This document shows, one piece after another, positions 46,747 through 55,900 of a DNA stretch of 64,000 bases (positions are counted from its first letter, which is position 1; every line of letters begins with the position of its first letter). The stretch covers positions 27,680-91,679 of the forward strand of contig NZ_JAHAMK010000007.1 of assembly GCF_018383585.1 (NCBI RefSeq), given 5' to 3'. This stretch comes from Microvirga sp. 3-52 (GTDB taxonomy: Bacteria; Pseudomonadota; Alphaproteobacteria; Rhizobiales; Beijerinckiaceae). The position numbers and the translations under genes were made by a program. The notes under the pieces were generated by a model. That model ran no database searches and was not told the origin of the DNA. It was given only the letters and a program-made list of their open reading frames with translations.

Positions 46747-48510
46747 ATGCGCGGGACCAGTTTCACGTCGGCCCAGAAGCGGAAGGCGGCCGAGAGGATG
46801 ACGAAGGGCCTCAAGGGCATCGTCATCTTCCTCTTCTCCGTGTCGGGAATCATCAACGTCCTCGCGTTGACCGGTTCCTTCTACATGCTCCAGATCTACG
46901 ACCGGGCACTGACCAGCGGCAGCGTCCCGACGCTCCTGGCCCTGTCGGTCCTGGCCATCGGCCTCTATCTGTTCCAGGGCCTCTTCGACGTGATCCGCTC
47001 GCAGGTGCTCGTCCGGGTCGGCGCGCGGCTCGACAGGCGCATCGCGCCCCTGGCGCACCAGGTCGCCATCGACATGCCGCGCTTCGGCTTCTCCACGTCC
47101 GAGGCGTTGGAGCGCGGACGAGACGTTGACACCGTGCGCAGCTTTCTCGGCGGCCAAGGTCCAACGGCGCTCTTCGACTTGCCATGGATGCCGCTCTACC
47201 TCGCCTTCGTCTACTTCCTGCACCCGCTGCTCGGCGCCCTCGTGCTCGGCGGCGCCGTCGTTCTGACGCTGCTCACCATCGCCACCGAGATCATGACCCG
47301 GCGGCTCGCGGGCTCGACGCACCAGGCCGCGATCGAGCGCAACGCCATCGCGGACTCGAACGCTCGCAACGCCGAGATCCTCAAGGCCATGGGCATGGCC
47401 AAGCGCGCGGTGGCGCGGTTCGACAAGGCCAACGCCGAGCACCTGAGCCTCCAGACGAGGACCAACGACATCAGCGGCACCTTCGGAGCCGTCTCCAAGG
47501 TGCTGCGCATGATCATGCAATCGGCGACGCTGGGTCTAGGCGCGTACCTGACGATCCAGGGCGAACTGTCCTCGGGCGCGATCATCGCCTGTTCCGTCGC
47601 CTCGGCCCGGGCGCTCGCCCCGGTGGACCAAGCCATCGGCAACTGGAAAGGCGTGGTCGCCGCCCGCACCGCCTTCCAGCGGCTCAAGGAGACCGTGATC
47701 GCACTCGCCGACCTGGAGGAGCCGCTGGCCTTGCCCGCTCCCAAGGGGGCGCTCCAGGTGGAGCGTATCACGGTGGCGGCGCCCGACTCCGGCCGGGTGC
47801 TGCTCAGCGACGTGGAGTTCCAGGTCAAGGCCGGGCAGGCGCTCGGCATCATCGGCCCGAGTGGCGGCGGCAAGACAACCCTGGTCCGTGCCCTCACGGG
47901 CATCTGGCCTGTGCTGCGTGGCAGCGTCCGGCTCGACGGTGCCGAGCTCACCCAGTGGCAGGACGAGGATCTCGGCCGGCACGTCGGCTACCTGCCGCAG
48001 GATGTGTCGCTGCTCGACGGCACGGTCGCGGAGAATATCTCCCGCTTCGATGCGGAGAACGAGTCCCGTGCCATCGTGGCAGCCGCCCAGGCGGCGGGCA
48101 TCCACGAGATGATCGTGCGCCTGCCCGACGGTTATCGCACCAAGCTCGGTGCGCAGGGCGCATCCCTCTCGGCCGGACAACGGCAGCGTATCGGTCTGGC
48201 CCGCGCGCTCTACAAGGATCCGTTCCTCGTGGTGATGGACGAGCCGAACTCCAACCTCGACGGCGAGGGCGAGGCCGCCCTGACCGAGGCGATCAAGACG
48301 GTGCGCGCCCGCGGCGGCATCGCCCTGGTCATCGCCCACCGTCCGAGCGCCCTCGTGGCTGTCGATGTGGTCGCCGTCATCCAGAACGGACGCATGGCCG
48401 CCTTCGGGCCGAAGGAGGAGATCATCGGCATCCGCGGGGCGATGGATGCCGCGACCGCCAAGGCACCCGCACCTGCGACGGCGCCTCTTTCCGCGAGGGC
48501 AATGGCATGA
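46747..48510 (+). CDS. Type I secretion ABC transporter (permease/ATPase, PrtD type)
   Basis: A 587-residue inner-membrane exporter that would energise secretion of the RTX proteins. Six-helix membrane domain about 30-300 (YMLQIYDRALTSGSVPTLLALS is typical of PrtD), ATPase domain from about 340 with Walker A GPSGGGKTT near 370, signature LSAGQRQRIGLARALY near 475 and Walker B VVMDEPNSNLD near 497. No N-terminal C39 peptidase domain, so no leader cleavage is expected. Overlaps the next gene by ATGA. Confidence 0.96.
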   Translation: MRGTSFTSAQKRKAAERMTKGLKGIVIFLFSVSGIINVLALTGSFYMLQIYDRALTSGSVPTLLALSVLAIGLYLFQGLFDVIRSQVLVRVGARLDRRIAPLAHQVAIDMPRFGFSTSEALERGRDVDTVRSFLGGQGPTALFDLPWMPLYLAFVYFLHPLLGALVLGGAVVLTLLTIATEIMTRRLAGSTHQAAIERNAIADSNARNAEILKAMGMAKRAVARFDKANAEHLSLQTRTNDISGTFGAVSKVLRMIMQSATLGLGAYLTIQGELSSGAIIACSVASARALAPVDQAIGNWKGVVAARTAFQRLKETVIALADLEEPLALPAPKGALQVERITVAAPDSGRVLLSDVEFQVKAGQALGIIGPSGGGKTTLVRALTGIWPVLRGSVRLDGAELTQWQDEDLGRHVGYLPQDVSLLDGTVAENISRFDAENESRAIVAAAQAAGIHEMIVRLPDGYRTKLGAQGASLSAGQRQRIGLARALYKDPFLVVMDEPNSNLDGEGEAALTEAIKTVRARGGIALVIAHRPSALVAVDVVAVIQNGRMAAFGPKEEIIGIRGAMDAATAKAPAPATAPLSARAMA

Positions 48511-51248
48511 TTATCGACGTCAAGGGAACCAAGGGTGGGGGGACAGCCGAAGAGGCCGAATCCCGCCAACGCTACGAGCTGAAGGAAGCCAGGCTCTCGA
48601 AGATGCCGCTGGCGTTCGGCGCGCTGATCCTCGGCATCGCCGCCTATCTTAAGAGCGCCATGCCGAGCCTGGGCCGTCTTCCGGAAGAGGGCGAGGCCCC
48701 CCTCCGGCCGGAGGATGGCGGGAAACCGCACCTCAAGCTCGTTGATGCCGGGATGCTATCCGGCCCGCTGGAGCCACTCGAGCAGGGTGACGCCCAGCCG
48801 GAGGAACAGCCGCGCCCGATCGGGTCAGGCTCGCCTTTCGACAACCGCCTTCCCGAACCGACGTTCCTGATGGTCGACTCGCCGCCGCTCCAGTTCGTGG
48901 AGCCGTTCTCGCAGCGGTCGAACGTGAGTGGGCATGCACGGTTCCAGGGGCCGCTCTTCGCGTCCAACGACAACGTCCATCCTGCCACCGGAGCAGGACC
49001 TAGCGGAAGCTCGGGTGGAGGCCAAAGCCCCAGGGATAACGACCTGGATGACAGGCCTCCCGGAGAGGGATCGGGAAGGGACGAGGGGAATGACAACGGT
49101 CCCAGGCACTCGGACCCGATCCCGAGCCCGGTGGACGAAGAAGACGATCTCAGCAAGCCTGCCAACCGGGCGCCGCGGACGGGCGGACCAGTGTATCTCC
49201 GCGACGTGGCAGGCTGTGCGGCCGTCCTCATCGGCCTGTCGGAACTGCTGGCGAATGCAACGGATCCCGACGGGGAGGTTCTGTCGATCAAGAATCTGAA
49301 GGTGTCCTCGGGCACGATCACATGGAACGGAAAGGGATGGCTCTACGACGCGAACGGACTCGGCCCGGTGACCGTCACGTACGAGATCACGGACGGCAAG
49401 GCCACGATCGTCCAGCACGCCTACTTCTCCGTGATCAGGAACTCCCTCGTCGGCACGGACGGAGACGACATGCTCCTGGGGACCTCTTGCGCCGATGCGA
49501 TCGACGGGCGCGGCGGCAATGACATCATCGACGCACGTGCCGGAGACGATCTGATCGACGGCGGCGCGGGGGACGACCACATCGTTGCCGGTGCGGGCAA
49601 CGACATCATTCGCGGCGGAGATGGGAACGACATCATCTTCGGCGGATCCGGAGACGATCAGATCTCGGGCGGCGAAGGGGATGACCGCCTGTTCGGCGAC
49701 GATGGGAACGACACCGTCTTCGGCGACGGCGGCCACGACCAGATCCATGGCGGCAGCGGCAACGACGCGCTGTTCGGCGGGGGCGGGAACGACCTCGTCA
49801 ACGGCGATGCCGGAGACGACAAGATGGAAGGCAACGCGGGCGACGACATTCTCGCGGGCGGCGACGGCAACGACGTAGTCTCGGGCGGTGACGGCAACGA
49901 CAAACTCGAGGGCGGGGCCGGTGCCGACCTCCTCCTCGACGGGACGGGGTGGGACGCCGTGGCCGGCGGAGACGGCGACGACCATGTCGTCGTCGCCCTC
50001 GACGGCGACAGGGACATCTACAACGGCGGTGCCGGAACCGATACGCTCGACTTGTCCGCCACAGCACTCGGCGTCGAAGTCGATCTGGCGCAAGGCTCCG
50101 CCGAGGGATGCGAGATCAGCGACAACCAGGTCGGAGGCTTCGAGATCGTCAGGGGCGGTACAGGTGCCGACACGCTCTCCGGCTCCGCAGGCAACGAGAC
50201 CCTCTCGGGCAGTGCCGGGAACGACCGGATCGACGGCGGCGACGGCAATGACGCGCTGGACGGGGGTGCTGGCAACGACACGCTTCATGATGGCAGCGGG
50301 CAGGACACGGCGTCGGGCGGGGAAGGCAATGACCGGATCGTCGTGGGGATCGACGGCGACAGCGATCGCTACGATGGCGGCAACGGGACCGACACGCTCG
50401 ACCTGTCTGACACCGGGTGCGGCGTTGCTGTCGACCTTTCCCTGGGAACCGCCAACGGATCCGAGATCGAAAACAACGTCGTAATTGACTTCGAGATTGC
50501 CGAGGGTGGTTCGGGTAACGACACGGTCTCCGGGGCCGGGGGGAACGAGACGATTTCGGGAGGAGCCGGGGACGACAGGCTCTCCGGACGCGACGGGGAC
50601 GACTCCCTGGACGGCGGCACAGGCGACGATACGCTCGCGGACGGTGCCGGACAGGATTCGGTCTCGGGAGGTTGCGGGAACGACATCATCAGGGCCGAGG
50701 CCGACGGTGACGATGACGTCTTCGACGGTGGGGACGGTTGCGACACGCTGGACTACTCGTCCTCGGAGGATGGGATCACCGTCGACTTCACCGAGGGAAC
50801 GGCCAGCGGCTCCGACATCGGCTCCGACACGTTCTGCGGCATCGAGACGGTGGTCGGCGGTGCCGGTGACGACCGTTTCGTCGTCGGGCAGCGGCCCGTC
50901 GTCATGGAGGGTGGTGCCGGTAACGACGTATTCGAGTTCACCGATCCGCCCCCGGCCAACCCAGCGGCGACGGTCCTTCACGAGATCCTCGACTTCGAGG
51001 CGGGAGACCGCATCAGGATGTCCAAGTACGACATCTTCGAGAAGGTCTTCGATCAGCTCGAGGACCAGTTCGAGAGCATTTACGGCGACAAGGTCGACGA
51101 TGACGACGCACGGATCCGATTCCGCCATGAGCGGTCGGAGAGCATCGACCGGACCGTGATCGAGGCCGATTTCGACCGCGACAGCATCTACGAGACCACG
51201 ATCCATCTCGATGGCCATAGAGCCATCGTGATCGTCGAGCACGCATAA
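48507..51248 (+). CDS. Second RTX protein with N-terminal hydrophobic segment
   Basis: A 913-residue protein translated from an ATG overlapping the exporter stop. Residues 33-50 (MPLAFGALILGIAAYLK) form a hydrophobic segment after a charged N-terminus; 60-225 are Pro/Gly-rich and disordered-looking; about 230-310 resembles a cadherin-like domain (DPDGEVLSIKNLKV...VTVTYEITDGKA); about 315-800 holds dense GGxGNDxL repeats; the acidic C-terminus (about 820-913) differs from the serralysin signal. Seven or so Cys occur within the repeat half, unusual for RTX proteins. It may be an anchored accessory of the system rather than a free substrate. Confidence 0.88.
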   Translation: MIIDVKGTKGGGTAEEAESRQRYELKEARLSKMPLAFGALILGIAAYLKSAMPSLGRLPEEGEAPLRPEDGGKPHLKLVDAGMLSGPLEPLEQGDAQPEEQPRPIGSGSPFDNRLPEPTFLMVDSPPLQFVEPFSQRSNVSGHARFQGPLFASNDNVHPATGAGPSGSSGGGQSPRDNDLDDRPPGEGSGRDEGNDNGPRHSDPIPSPVDEEDDLSKPANRAPRTGGPVYLRDVAGCAAVLIGLSELLANATDPDGEVLSIKNLKVSSGTITWNGKGWLYDANGLGPVTVTYEITDGKATIVQHAYFSVIRNSLVGTDGDDMLLGTSCADAIDGRGGNDIIDARAGDDLIDGGAGDDHIVAGAGNDIIRGGDGNDIIFGGSGDDQISGGEGDDRLFGDDGNDTVFGDGGHDQIHGGSGNDALFGGGGNDLVNGDAGDDKMEGNAGDDILAGGDGNDVVSGGDGNDKLEGGAGADLLLDGTGWDAVAGGDGDDHVVVALDGDRDIYNGGAGTDTLDLSATALGVEVDLAQGSAEGCEISDNQVGGFEIVRGGTGADTLSGSAGNETLSGSAGNDRIDGGDGNDALDGGAGNDTLHDGSGQDTASGGEGNDRIVVGIDGDSDRYDGGNGTDTLDLSDTGCGVAVDLSLGTANGSEIENNVVIDFEIAEGGSGNDTVSGAGGNETISGGAGDDRLSGRDGDDSLDGGTGDDTLADGAGQDSVSGGCGNDIIRAEADGDDDVFDGGDGCDTLDYSSSEDGITVDFTEGTASGSDIGSDTFCGIETVVGGAGDDRFVVGQRPVVMEGGAGNDVFEFTDPPPANPAATVLHEILDFEAGDRIRMSKYDIFEKVFDQLEDQFESIYGDKVDDDDARIRFRHERSESIDRTVIEADFDRDSIYETTIHLDGHRAIVIVEHA

Positions 51249-51297
51249 CCAAGACAACGACCGCAGGTCTTAAGCCGCGGCATTGAGGAGACAGGGA

Positions 51298-52605
51298 ATG
51301 AGCAATCGCATAGGGAAGGACAACGACGACTTCCGCCTCGGCAGTCGGGTCACGGCCGGGATCGCCCTCGGGGCTCTTCTGGTGGTGGGTTGCGGCGGCT
51401 GGGCCGCAATGGCCCAGATCAATGGGTCGGTCATCGCCAGCGGGATGGTCAAGGTCGACCAGAACCTCAAGGTGATCCAGCACCGGGATGGCGGCATCGT
51501 CAGCCAAATCGCCGTGAGAGAGGGCGACTTCGTCAAGGCAGGCCAGGTCATGCTGCGCGTCGACGACGTGCAGACCAAGGCGGAACTCTCGATCGTCAAC
51601 TCCCAGCTCTCCGAGCTCGTGGCCCGGAGGGCGAGGCTGATTGCCGAGCGTGATGGCATGGAGGCAATTCCGGTCCCGCAGGAGGGCACGTTCCTGATTT
51701 CGGAAGCCGACCTCGTCTCTTACGGCGAGGTGCGCCTGTTCGAGGGCAATCGGGTGAACCGGGAGAGCCGGAAGGAGCAGCTCCGGTCCGAGATCGCCCA
51801 GCTCGAGCAGGAGATCAAAGGACTTCAATTCCAGCAGATCGCGAAGATACGGGAGCTCGACCTCGTGAGGGCCGAGCACGGCAAGCTCAAGGGACTGGCC
51901 GACAAGGGGCTGGTCGAGGGATCGCGGGTCTACGGCATCAGCCGCGACGTCGCCCGCCTGACGGGTGAGGTCGGGGAGGTCGATGCCAGCATCGCTCGCG
52001 CCCGTGCCCGGATGAGCAGCATCAACCTGCAGATCATCGCCATCGACGAGAACGCCCGCACAGAGGCCCAGCGGGAGCTCAGCACGGTCGCCACCAAGAT
52101 CTCCGAGCTGAATGACCGGCGTTTTGCGCTCGAAGACCGGCTCTCGCGGACGGACATTCGCGCGCCGCAGTCAGGGATCGTCAACGAGCTTTCGGTTCAT
52201 ACCGTCGGGGGCGTCATCACGCCAGCCGAGACCCTCGCCACCATCGTGCCGGAGAATGCCACCCTGAAGATCGAGGCGAAGCTCTCGCCCGTGGACGTCG
52301 ACCAGGTGTTCGTGGGCCAGTCTGCCAAGCTCCGCTTCTCGGCCTTCAACCAGCGCACTACGCCGGAGCTGAAGGGCGAGATCGCGTATGTCTCGGCGGC
52401 CTCCACGCGCGACCCGGCCACGAACACCACGCACTACCTGGCCGATGTCCGGATCGACGCTAGCGAGTTTGCGAAGCTGAGCGGTCAACCGCTTAAGCCG
52501 GGCATGCCGGTCGAGGTATTCGTGGCCACCCAGGAGCGGACGGCGATCTCCTACCTGTCCAAGCCGTTCACGGACCAGTTCGCGAAGGCCTTCAGGGAGG
52601 AGTGA
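51298..52605 (+). CDS. HlyD-family type I secretion periplasmic adaptor
   Basis: A 435-residue membrane fusion protein. N-terminal membrane helix about 18-40 (VTAGIALGALLVVGCGGWAAMAQI), biotinyl-lipoyl half-domain with GMVKVDQNLKVIQHRDGGIV, a long alpha-helical hairpin about 95-280, and the second lipoyl half with TDIRAPQSGIVNELSVHTVGGVITPAETL. GAGGAGACAGGG precedes ATG 51298. It completes the inner part of the exporter; the TolC-like outer-membrane component must be encoded elsewhere. Confidence 0.96.
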   Translation: MSNRIGKDNDDFRLGSRVTAGIALGALLVVGCGGWAAMAQINGSVIASGMVKVDQNLKVIQHRDGGIVSQIAVREGDFVKAGQVMLRVDDVQTKAELSIVNSQLSELVARRARLIAERDGMEAIPVPQEGTFLISEADLVSYGEVRLFEGNRVNRESRKEQLRSEIAQLEQEIKGLQFQQIAKIRELDLVRAEHGKLKGLADKGLVEGSRVYGISRDVARLTGEVGEVDASIARARARMSSINLQIIAIDENARTEAQRELSTVATKISELNDRRFALEDRLSRTDIRAPQSGIVNELSVHTVGGVITPAETLATIVPENATLKIEAKLSPVDVDQVFVGQSAKLRFSAFNQRTTPELKGEIAYVSAASTRDPATNTTHYLADVRIDASEFAKLSGQPLKPGMPVEVFVATQERTAISYLSKPFTDQFAKAFREE

Positions 52606-52638
52606 TGGCTGCCACGGAACGCGCGAGGTGGCGGCCGC

Positions 52639-53039
52639 CGCTACCGCCGCAGGCTATGCTGTCCCTTCTCCGGCCAGCACTTGCGCAGGCTTTTAACCTC
52701 GAGCGGGAAAACCGCCGCCTAACAGGGAACCACTTCGCCGCTCTTGAGCCGCTTGCCGTAGCGATAGGGGCCGATCGGCACCTTGCTGACCTCGCCGACC
52801 GGCCCGGCTTCGTCCAGCGCCTCGCGCGCCGCCGAGGCAAGCGGCTTTCGCCCTTTCATGGGCCAGCCCTTCGGGATGACCCAGCGCCGCGTGCCTCGGG
52901 AGGTGATGAGCATGACCTCGATGCTCCCGCCGCCTCGTTCGCGAAAGGGCAGGCAGGCGTATTGGATGGCAGGCGATTGCAGCAAACCCGGTAAACTCCT
53001 GCGGTAGGCTCCCTCAAAAAAGCGCGCCTGCGGCCGCAT
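52639..53039 (-). pseudogene. NUDIX hydrolase gene with destroyed 3' end
   Basis: The frame starts MRPQARFFEGAYRRSL and keeps a NUDIX-box-like GWPMKGRKPLASAAREALDEAG, reaching RLKSGEVVPC before TAG (52719-52721). Reading on in frame gives AAVFPLEVKSLRKCWPEKGQ, the expected family continuation, then a second TAG (52639-52641) and no further similarity. So the C-terminus has a nonsense codon and is truncated 33 bases from the HlyD-type gene. The 5' end overlaps the phosphate transporter by 26 bases. Confidence 0.8.
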
Positions 53040-54018
53040 AGGCCGCGGCGCCGATCAGGGCTGAAGCGGGCAGCGTCACGACCCATGCTACGACGATGTT
53101 GCTGGCCACGTTCCAGCGCACGGCCGATACCCGGCGCGCGGCTCCCACGCCCACGATGGCCCCCGTGATGGTGTGGGTGGTGGAGACCGGCACTCCCAGA
53201 TAGGTCGCCGTAAACAGGGTCAGGGCTCCGCCGGTCTCGGCGCAGAACCCCTGCATGGGCGTCAGGCGGGTGATCTTGGATCCCATGGTGTGGACAATCC
53301 GCCAGCCCCCGAACAGAGTGCCGAGACCCATGGCGGCTTGGCAGGAGATCACAACCCAGAACGGCACGTGGAACTCCGGCCCGAGATGCCCCTGTGAGAA
53401 CAGCAGGACGGCAATAATGCCCATGGTCTTCTGGGCATCATTGCCGCCATGGCCCAAGGAGTAGAGGGCGGCCGAGACGAATTGCAGGATCCGGAACGAG
53501 CTGTCGACGGCCAGAGGCGTCGCCCGGATCAGGGTCCATGACACGATCAGGACGAGTGCGAGAGCCAGCACGAAGCCGGTCAGAGGAGAGAGCACGATGG
53601 CCGCGGCGGTCTTGCTCAAGCCCGACCAGACAATCGCTCCGCCGCCAGCTTTGGCGATGCCGGCCCCGACCAGTCCGCCGATCAGGGCGTGCGAGCTGCT
53701 CGACGGGATCCCGGCCCACCAGGTGATCAGGTTCCAGGCAATGGCACCGCTGAGGGCACCGAAGATCACCCGTGGGTCGACGACATCCGGAGCAACGATG
53801 CCGGTCCCGACCGTCTGGGCGACGTGCAGGCCAAAGAACAGAAACGCGATGAAGTTGAAAAAGGCGGCCCAGAGGACGGCGTATTGCGGGCGTAGGACCC
53901 GCGTCGAGACAATCGTCGCGATGGAGTTCGCCGCGTCGTGAAGGCCGTTGAGGAAGTCGAACAGGAGCGCGACGCCGATCAGGCCGATCAGGAGGGGGAG
54001 GACAAGGGGGGCATCCAT
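53014..54018 (-). CDS. pit: Low-affinity inorganic phosphate transporter (PiT family)
   Basis: A 334-residue membrane protein moving phosphate (often as metal phosphate) with protons. Duplicated PiT signature: FDFLNGLHDAANSIATIVSTRVL near the start and GFCAETGGALTLFTATYLGVPVSTTHTITGAIVGVG near 265-300. About ten helices. It lies 18 bases downstream of the DUF47 regulator gene, the usual pairing. Confidence 0.95.
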   Translation of the reverse strand: MDAPLVLPLLIGLIGVALLFDFLNGLHDAANSIATIVSTRVLRPQYAVLWAAFFNFIAFLFFGLHVAQTVGTGIVAPDVVDPRVIFGALSGAIAWNLITWWAGIPSSSSHALIGGLVGAGIAKAGGGAIVWSGLSKTAAAIVLSPLTGFVLALALVLIVSWTLIRATPLAVDSSFRILQFVSAALYSLGHGGNDAQKTMGIIAVLLFSQGHLGPEFHVPFWVVISCQAAMGLGTLFGGWRIVHTMGSKITRLTPMQGFCAETGGALTLFTATYLGVPVSTTHTITGAIVGVGAARRVSAVRWNVASNIVVAWVVTLPASALIGAAAYAAAGALF

Positions 54019-54036
54019 GGCTGGTTCCGGCCCTTG

Positions 54037-54681
54037 TCAGACGTGCTCGATCACGATGCCGTGGATCTCGTTGGCAACGTCATCGAAGGAATCGACCACG
54101 CGCTCCAGATGGCCGTAGATCTCGGTTCCGATGATGTAGGCCATCGGGTCGGACGAGCCGTGGGTGCGGAAGAGGTGCTTGATCCCCTCGTCGTGGAGAT
54201 CGTCGGCACGGCCCTCGATCCGGGTGATCTCTTCCGTGATGCTCATGAGACGGCCGGCGTGCTTGCCGACTGATGACAGAAGCGGGACAGCCTCAGCCGT
54301 CAGCTTGGCCGCCTGCACGATGATCTCGCCCATTTCCTGCATGGCCAAATCGAACGTGCGAATCTCAAACAGGGTGATGGCCTTCCCAGTCTGGTGCATC
54401 TGGTCGATGGCATCGTCCATGGAGTTGATGAGGTCCTTGATGTCGCCACGGTCGAACGGTGTGATGAACGTACGCCGGACGGCCAGGAGCACCTCACGCG
54501 TGATCTCGTCGGCCTCGTTCTCCCGCTCCTTGATCTCGCGGCAGTACCGCGGGACGTCCTCGCCACCTTCCAGAAGGCGTCTCAAAACTTCGGATGCGGC
54601 CACGATGACCTGGGCATGGCGCGCGAACAGCTCGAAAAACCGCTCTTCTTTCGGCATCAATGCCTGGAACCAGCGGAGCAT
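54037..54681 (-). CDS. DUF47/PhoU-like phosphate transport regulator
   Basis: A 214-residue all-helical protein of the DUF47 (PhoU-like) family that accompanies Pit transporters and is thought to control them. MLRWFQALMPKEERFFELFARHA start, CREIKERENEADEIT and FDRGDIKDLINSMDDAIDQMHQT, with the repeated E/DxxxD metal-binding motifs of PhoU proteins. GGAGG lies 5 bases before ATG 54681. First gene of the pair with pit. Confidence 0.93.
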   Translation of the reverse strand: MLRWFQALMPKEERFFELFARHAQVIVAASEVLRRLLEGGEDVPRYCREIKERENEADEITREVLLAVRRTFITPFDRGDIKDLINSMDDAIDQMHQTGKAITLFEIRTFDLAMQEMGEIIVQAAKLTAEAVPLLSSVGKHAGRLMSITEEITRIEGRADDLHDEGIKHLFRTHGSSDPMAYIIGTEIYGHLERVVDSFDDVANEIHGIVIEHV

Positions 54682-54857
54682 CGGAGCCTCCAAGATTGAA
54701 GAGTTGACAGCCAAACATCGCCGATTGGCGCCCAGTTCCCCGGCGCGAGATTGATGCTATTGCCGGTCTGCCTTAGACTCCGCCATCAGCCGGCACGACA
54801 GTGCTGTCGAAGGTTCGATAGACGCCTGTCCGATCGGATAAGTGGCGTGACGGCGCA

Positions 54858-55160
54858 CTAGATCGGGCTGCCCTTGATCTTGGTCACCATTTCCCAATTG
54901 TCCCCGGCAGCGATCAGGCAGGCCTTGCCGTCCGGCATGGTCAGCACCATCGTCCATGACCCATTCGACGACGCAAAGACTTCGAGCACCTGTCCGGGCT
55001 GGGCAAGGCCGATTCCGACCGGGTCTTCCTTGTACTGGTCGGCCAGCAGCTTCACGAGCTGTTCGCGTGGGCCGCAGGAGGATTGTGCGGCGGCTGGTGT
55101 GCTCCCAAACGCGATGATCGCACCAAGAACTGCGAAGGGAACGAGAGGGTTACGGATCAT
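54858..55160 (-). CDS. Exported hypothetical protein
   Basis: A 100-residue protein with signal peptide MIRNPLVPFAVLGAIIAFGSTPAAAQ and a small domain containing CGPREQLVKLLADQYKEDPVGIG, LEVFASSNGSWTMVLTMPDGKACLIAAGDNW. This pattern is common in small alphaproteobacterial periplasmic proteins; function unknown. A weak EcfG-like site (GGAGC-N16-CGTT, 55232-55208) lies upstream. Confidence 0.75.
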   Translation of the reverse strand: MIRNPLVPFAVLGAIIAFGSTPAAAQSSCGPREQLVKLLADQYKEDPVGIGLAQPGQVLEVFASSNGSWTMVLTMPDGKACLIAAGDNWEMVTKIKGSPI

Positions 55161-55416
55161 GACATATCCCTGACGGTTGACCCGCGATTACCCTTGGCGT
55201 GCCAATCAACGCGCTCTGCCTGAAAAAGCTCCATCCGCTGCAGCGGCCGCGTCCGGCTTTTGGGGCTTGTGAGGGACCTCCGAGCCACTGGCAACCTCTC
55301 GATAGATGTCATCATTTCCGGAAAATCTGTGTATATGGAAAGGGCAGGCGTCGGATTGAACCTGCCGCCTGCGAGGGCGTTCTTACCGCCAAAGTCACTT
55401 TCGAAGCTGAACCCCC

Positions 55417-55650
55417 ATGCCGCGATACTTCTTCAATATCCGTGACGGCTACGACGTCGATGAAGACGAGGAGGGGATCGAGCTTCCCGATCTCGAGGCA
55501 GCCCGCGCCGAGGCCTTGGCAACGGTCGAGGAGCTTCGGGATGAGCTGGCCGATGCGGGCAGCATCGAGCTGGAGATCACCGACGAGACCGGACGGCGGC
55601 TCCTGACCGTTCCATTCTTCCGGGCCGGGCAGGGCGGCCGACGCCGCTAG
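55417..55650 (+). CDS. DUF6894 family protein
   Basis: A 77-residue protein starting MPRYFFNIRDGYDVDEDEEGIELPDLEAAR split over the family pattern (MPRYFFxIRDG, EGxELPDLEAARAEA). Small alpha/beta fold expected. Abundant in Methylobacteriaceae and Bradyrhizobiaceae, often in many copies; role unknown. Confidence 0.85.
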   Translation: MPRYFFNIRDGYDVDEDEEGIELPDLEAARAEALATVEELRDELADAGSIELEITDETGRRLLTVPFFRAGQGGRRR

Positions 55651-55900
55651 CGTATCGTCCGCACCGCAGGGCCGCGTGAGCGACCCGCAGGGCCACGCGC
55701 CAGTGAAAAGCGGACCCGGTTCTCCGCTCCGAGCGATGCCCCGTTCAAGAGATTGAGCATCGAGTGATCCCAAAAGGGCAAATCCACTTTCGAGTCGGAT
55801 GCTTTAGGGTCAGGACCGATAGACGCGAAACGCCCCAAATGCGTTCGGATGGGTTACTGTGTCCTGTGAAACCGGAGATGTGCTTCAGGAGGCGCAAAGG

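Noticed and set aside
47184-48506. Upstream in-frame extension of the second RTX gene inside the ABC transporter gene
   Set aside because: The extension is Arg/Gly/Pro-rich out-of-frame ABC sequence; ATG 48507 overlapping the ABC stop is the natural start.
40207-51000. Tandem repeats resembling a satellite or CRISPR array
   Set aside because: The repeats keep reading frame and encode GGxGxDxL nonapeptides; no unique spacers of constant length.
48825-51257. 810-codon antisense frame opposite the second RTX gene
   Set aside because: Composition is a mirror of GGxGxD codons (Val/Ala repeats); no independent evidence for a gene.
32010-52640. Duplicated tRNA-Glu 3' end as a right-hand attachment site
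   Set aside because: I looked for a second GGTTCGACTCCCCTAGGGC-like stretch near the right boundary and saw none by eye; site-specific integration is therefore not claimed.
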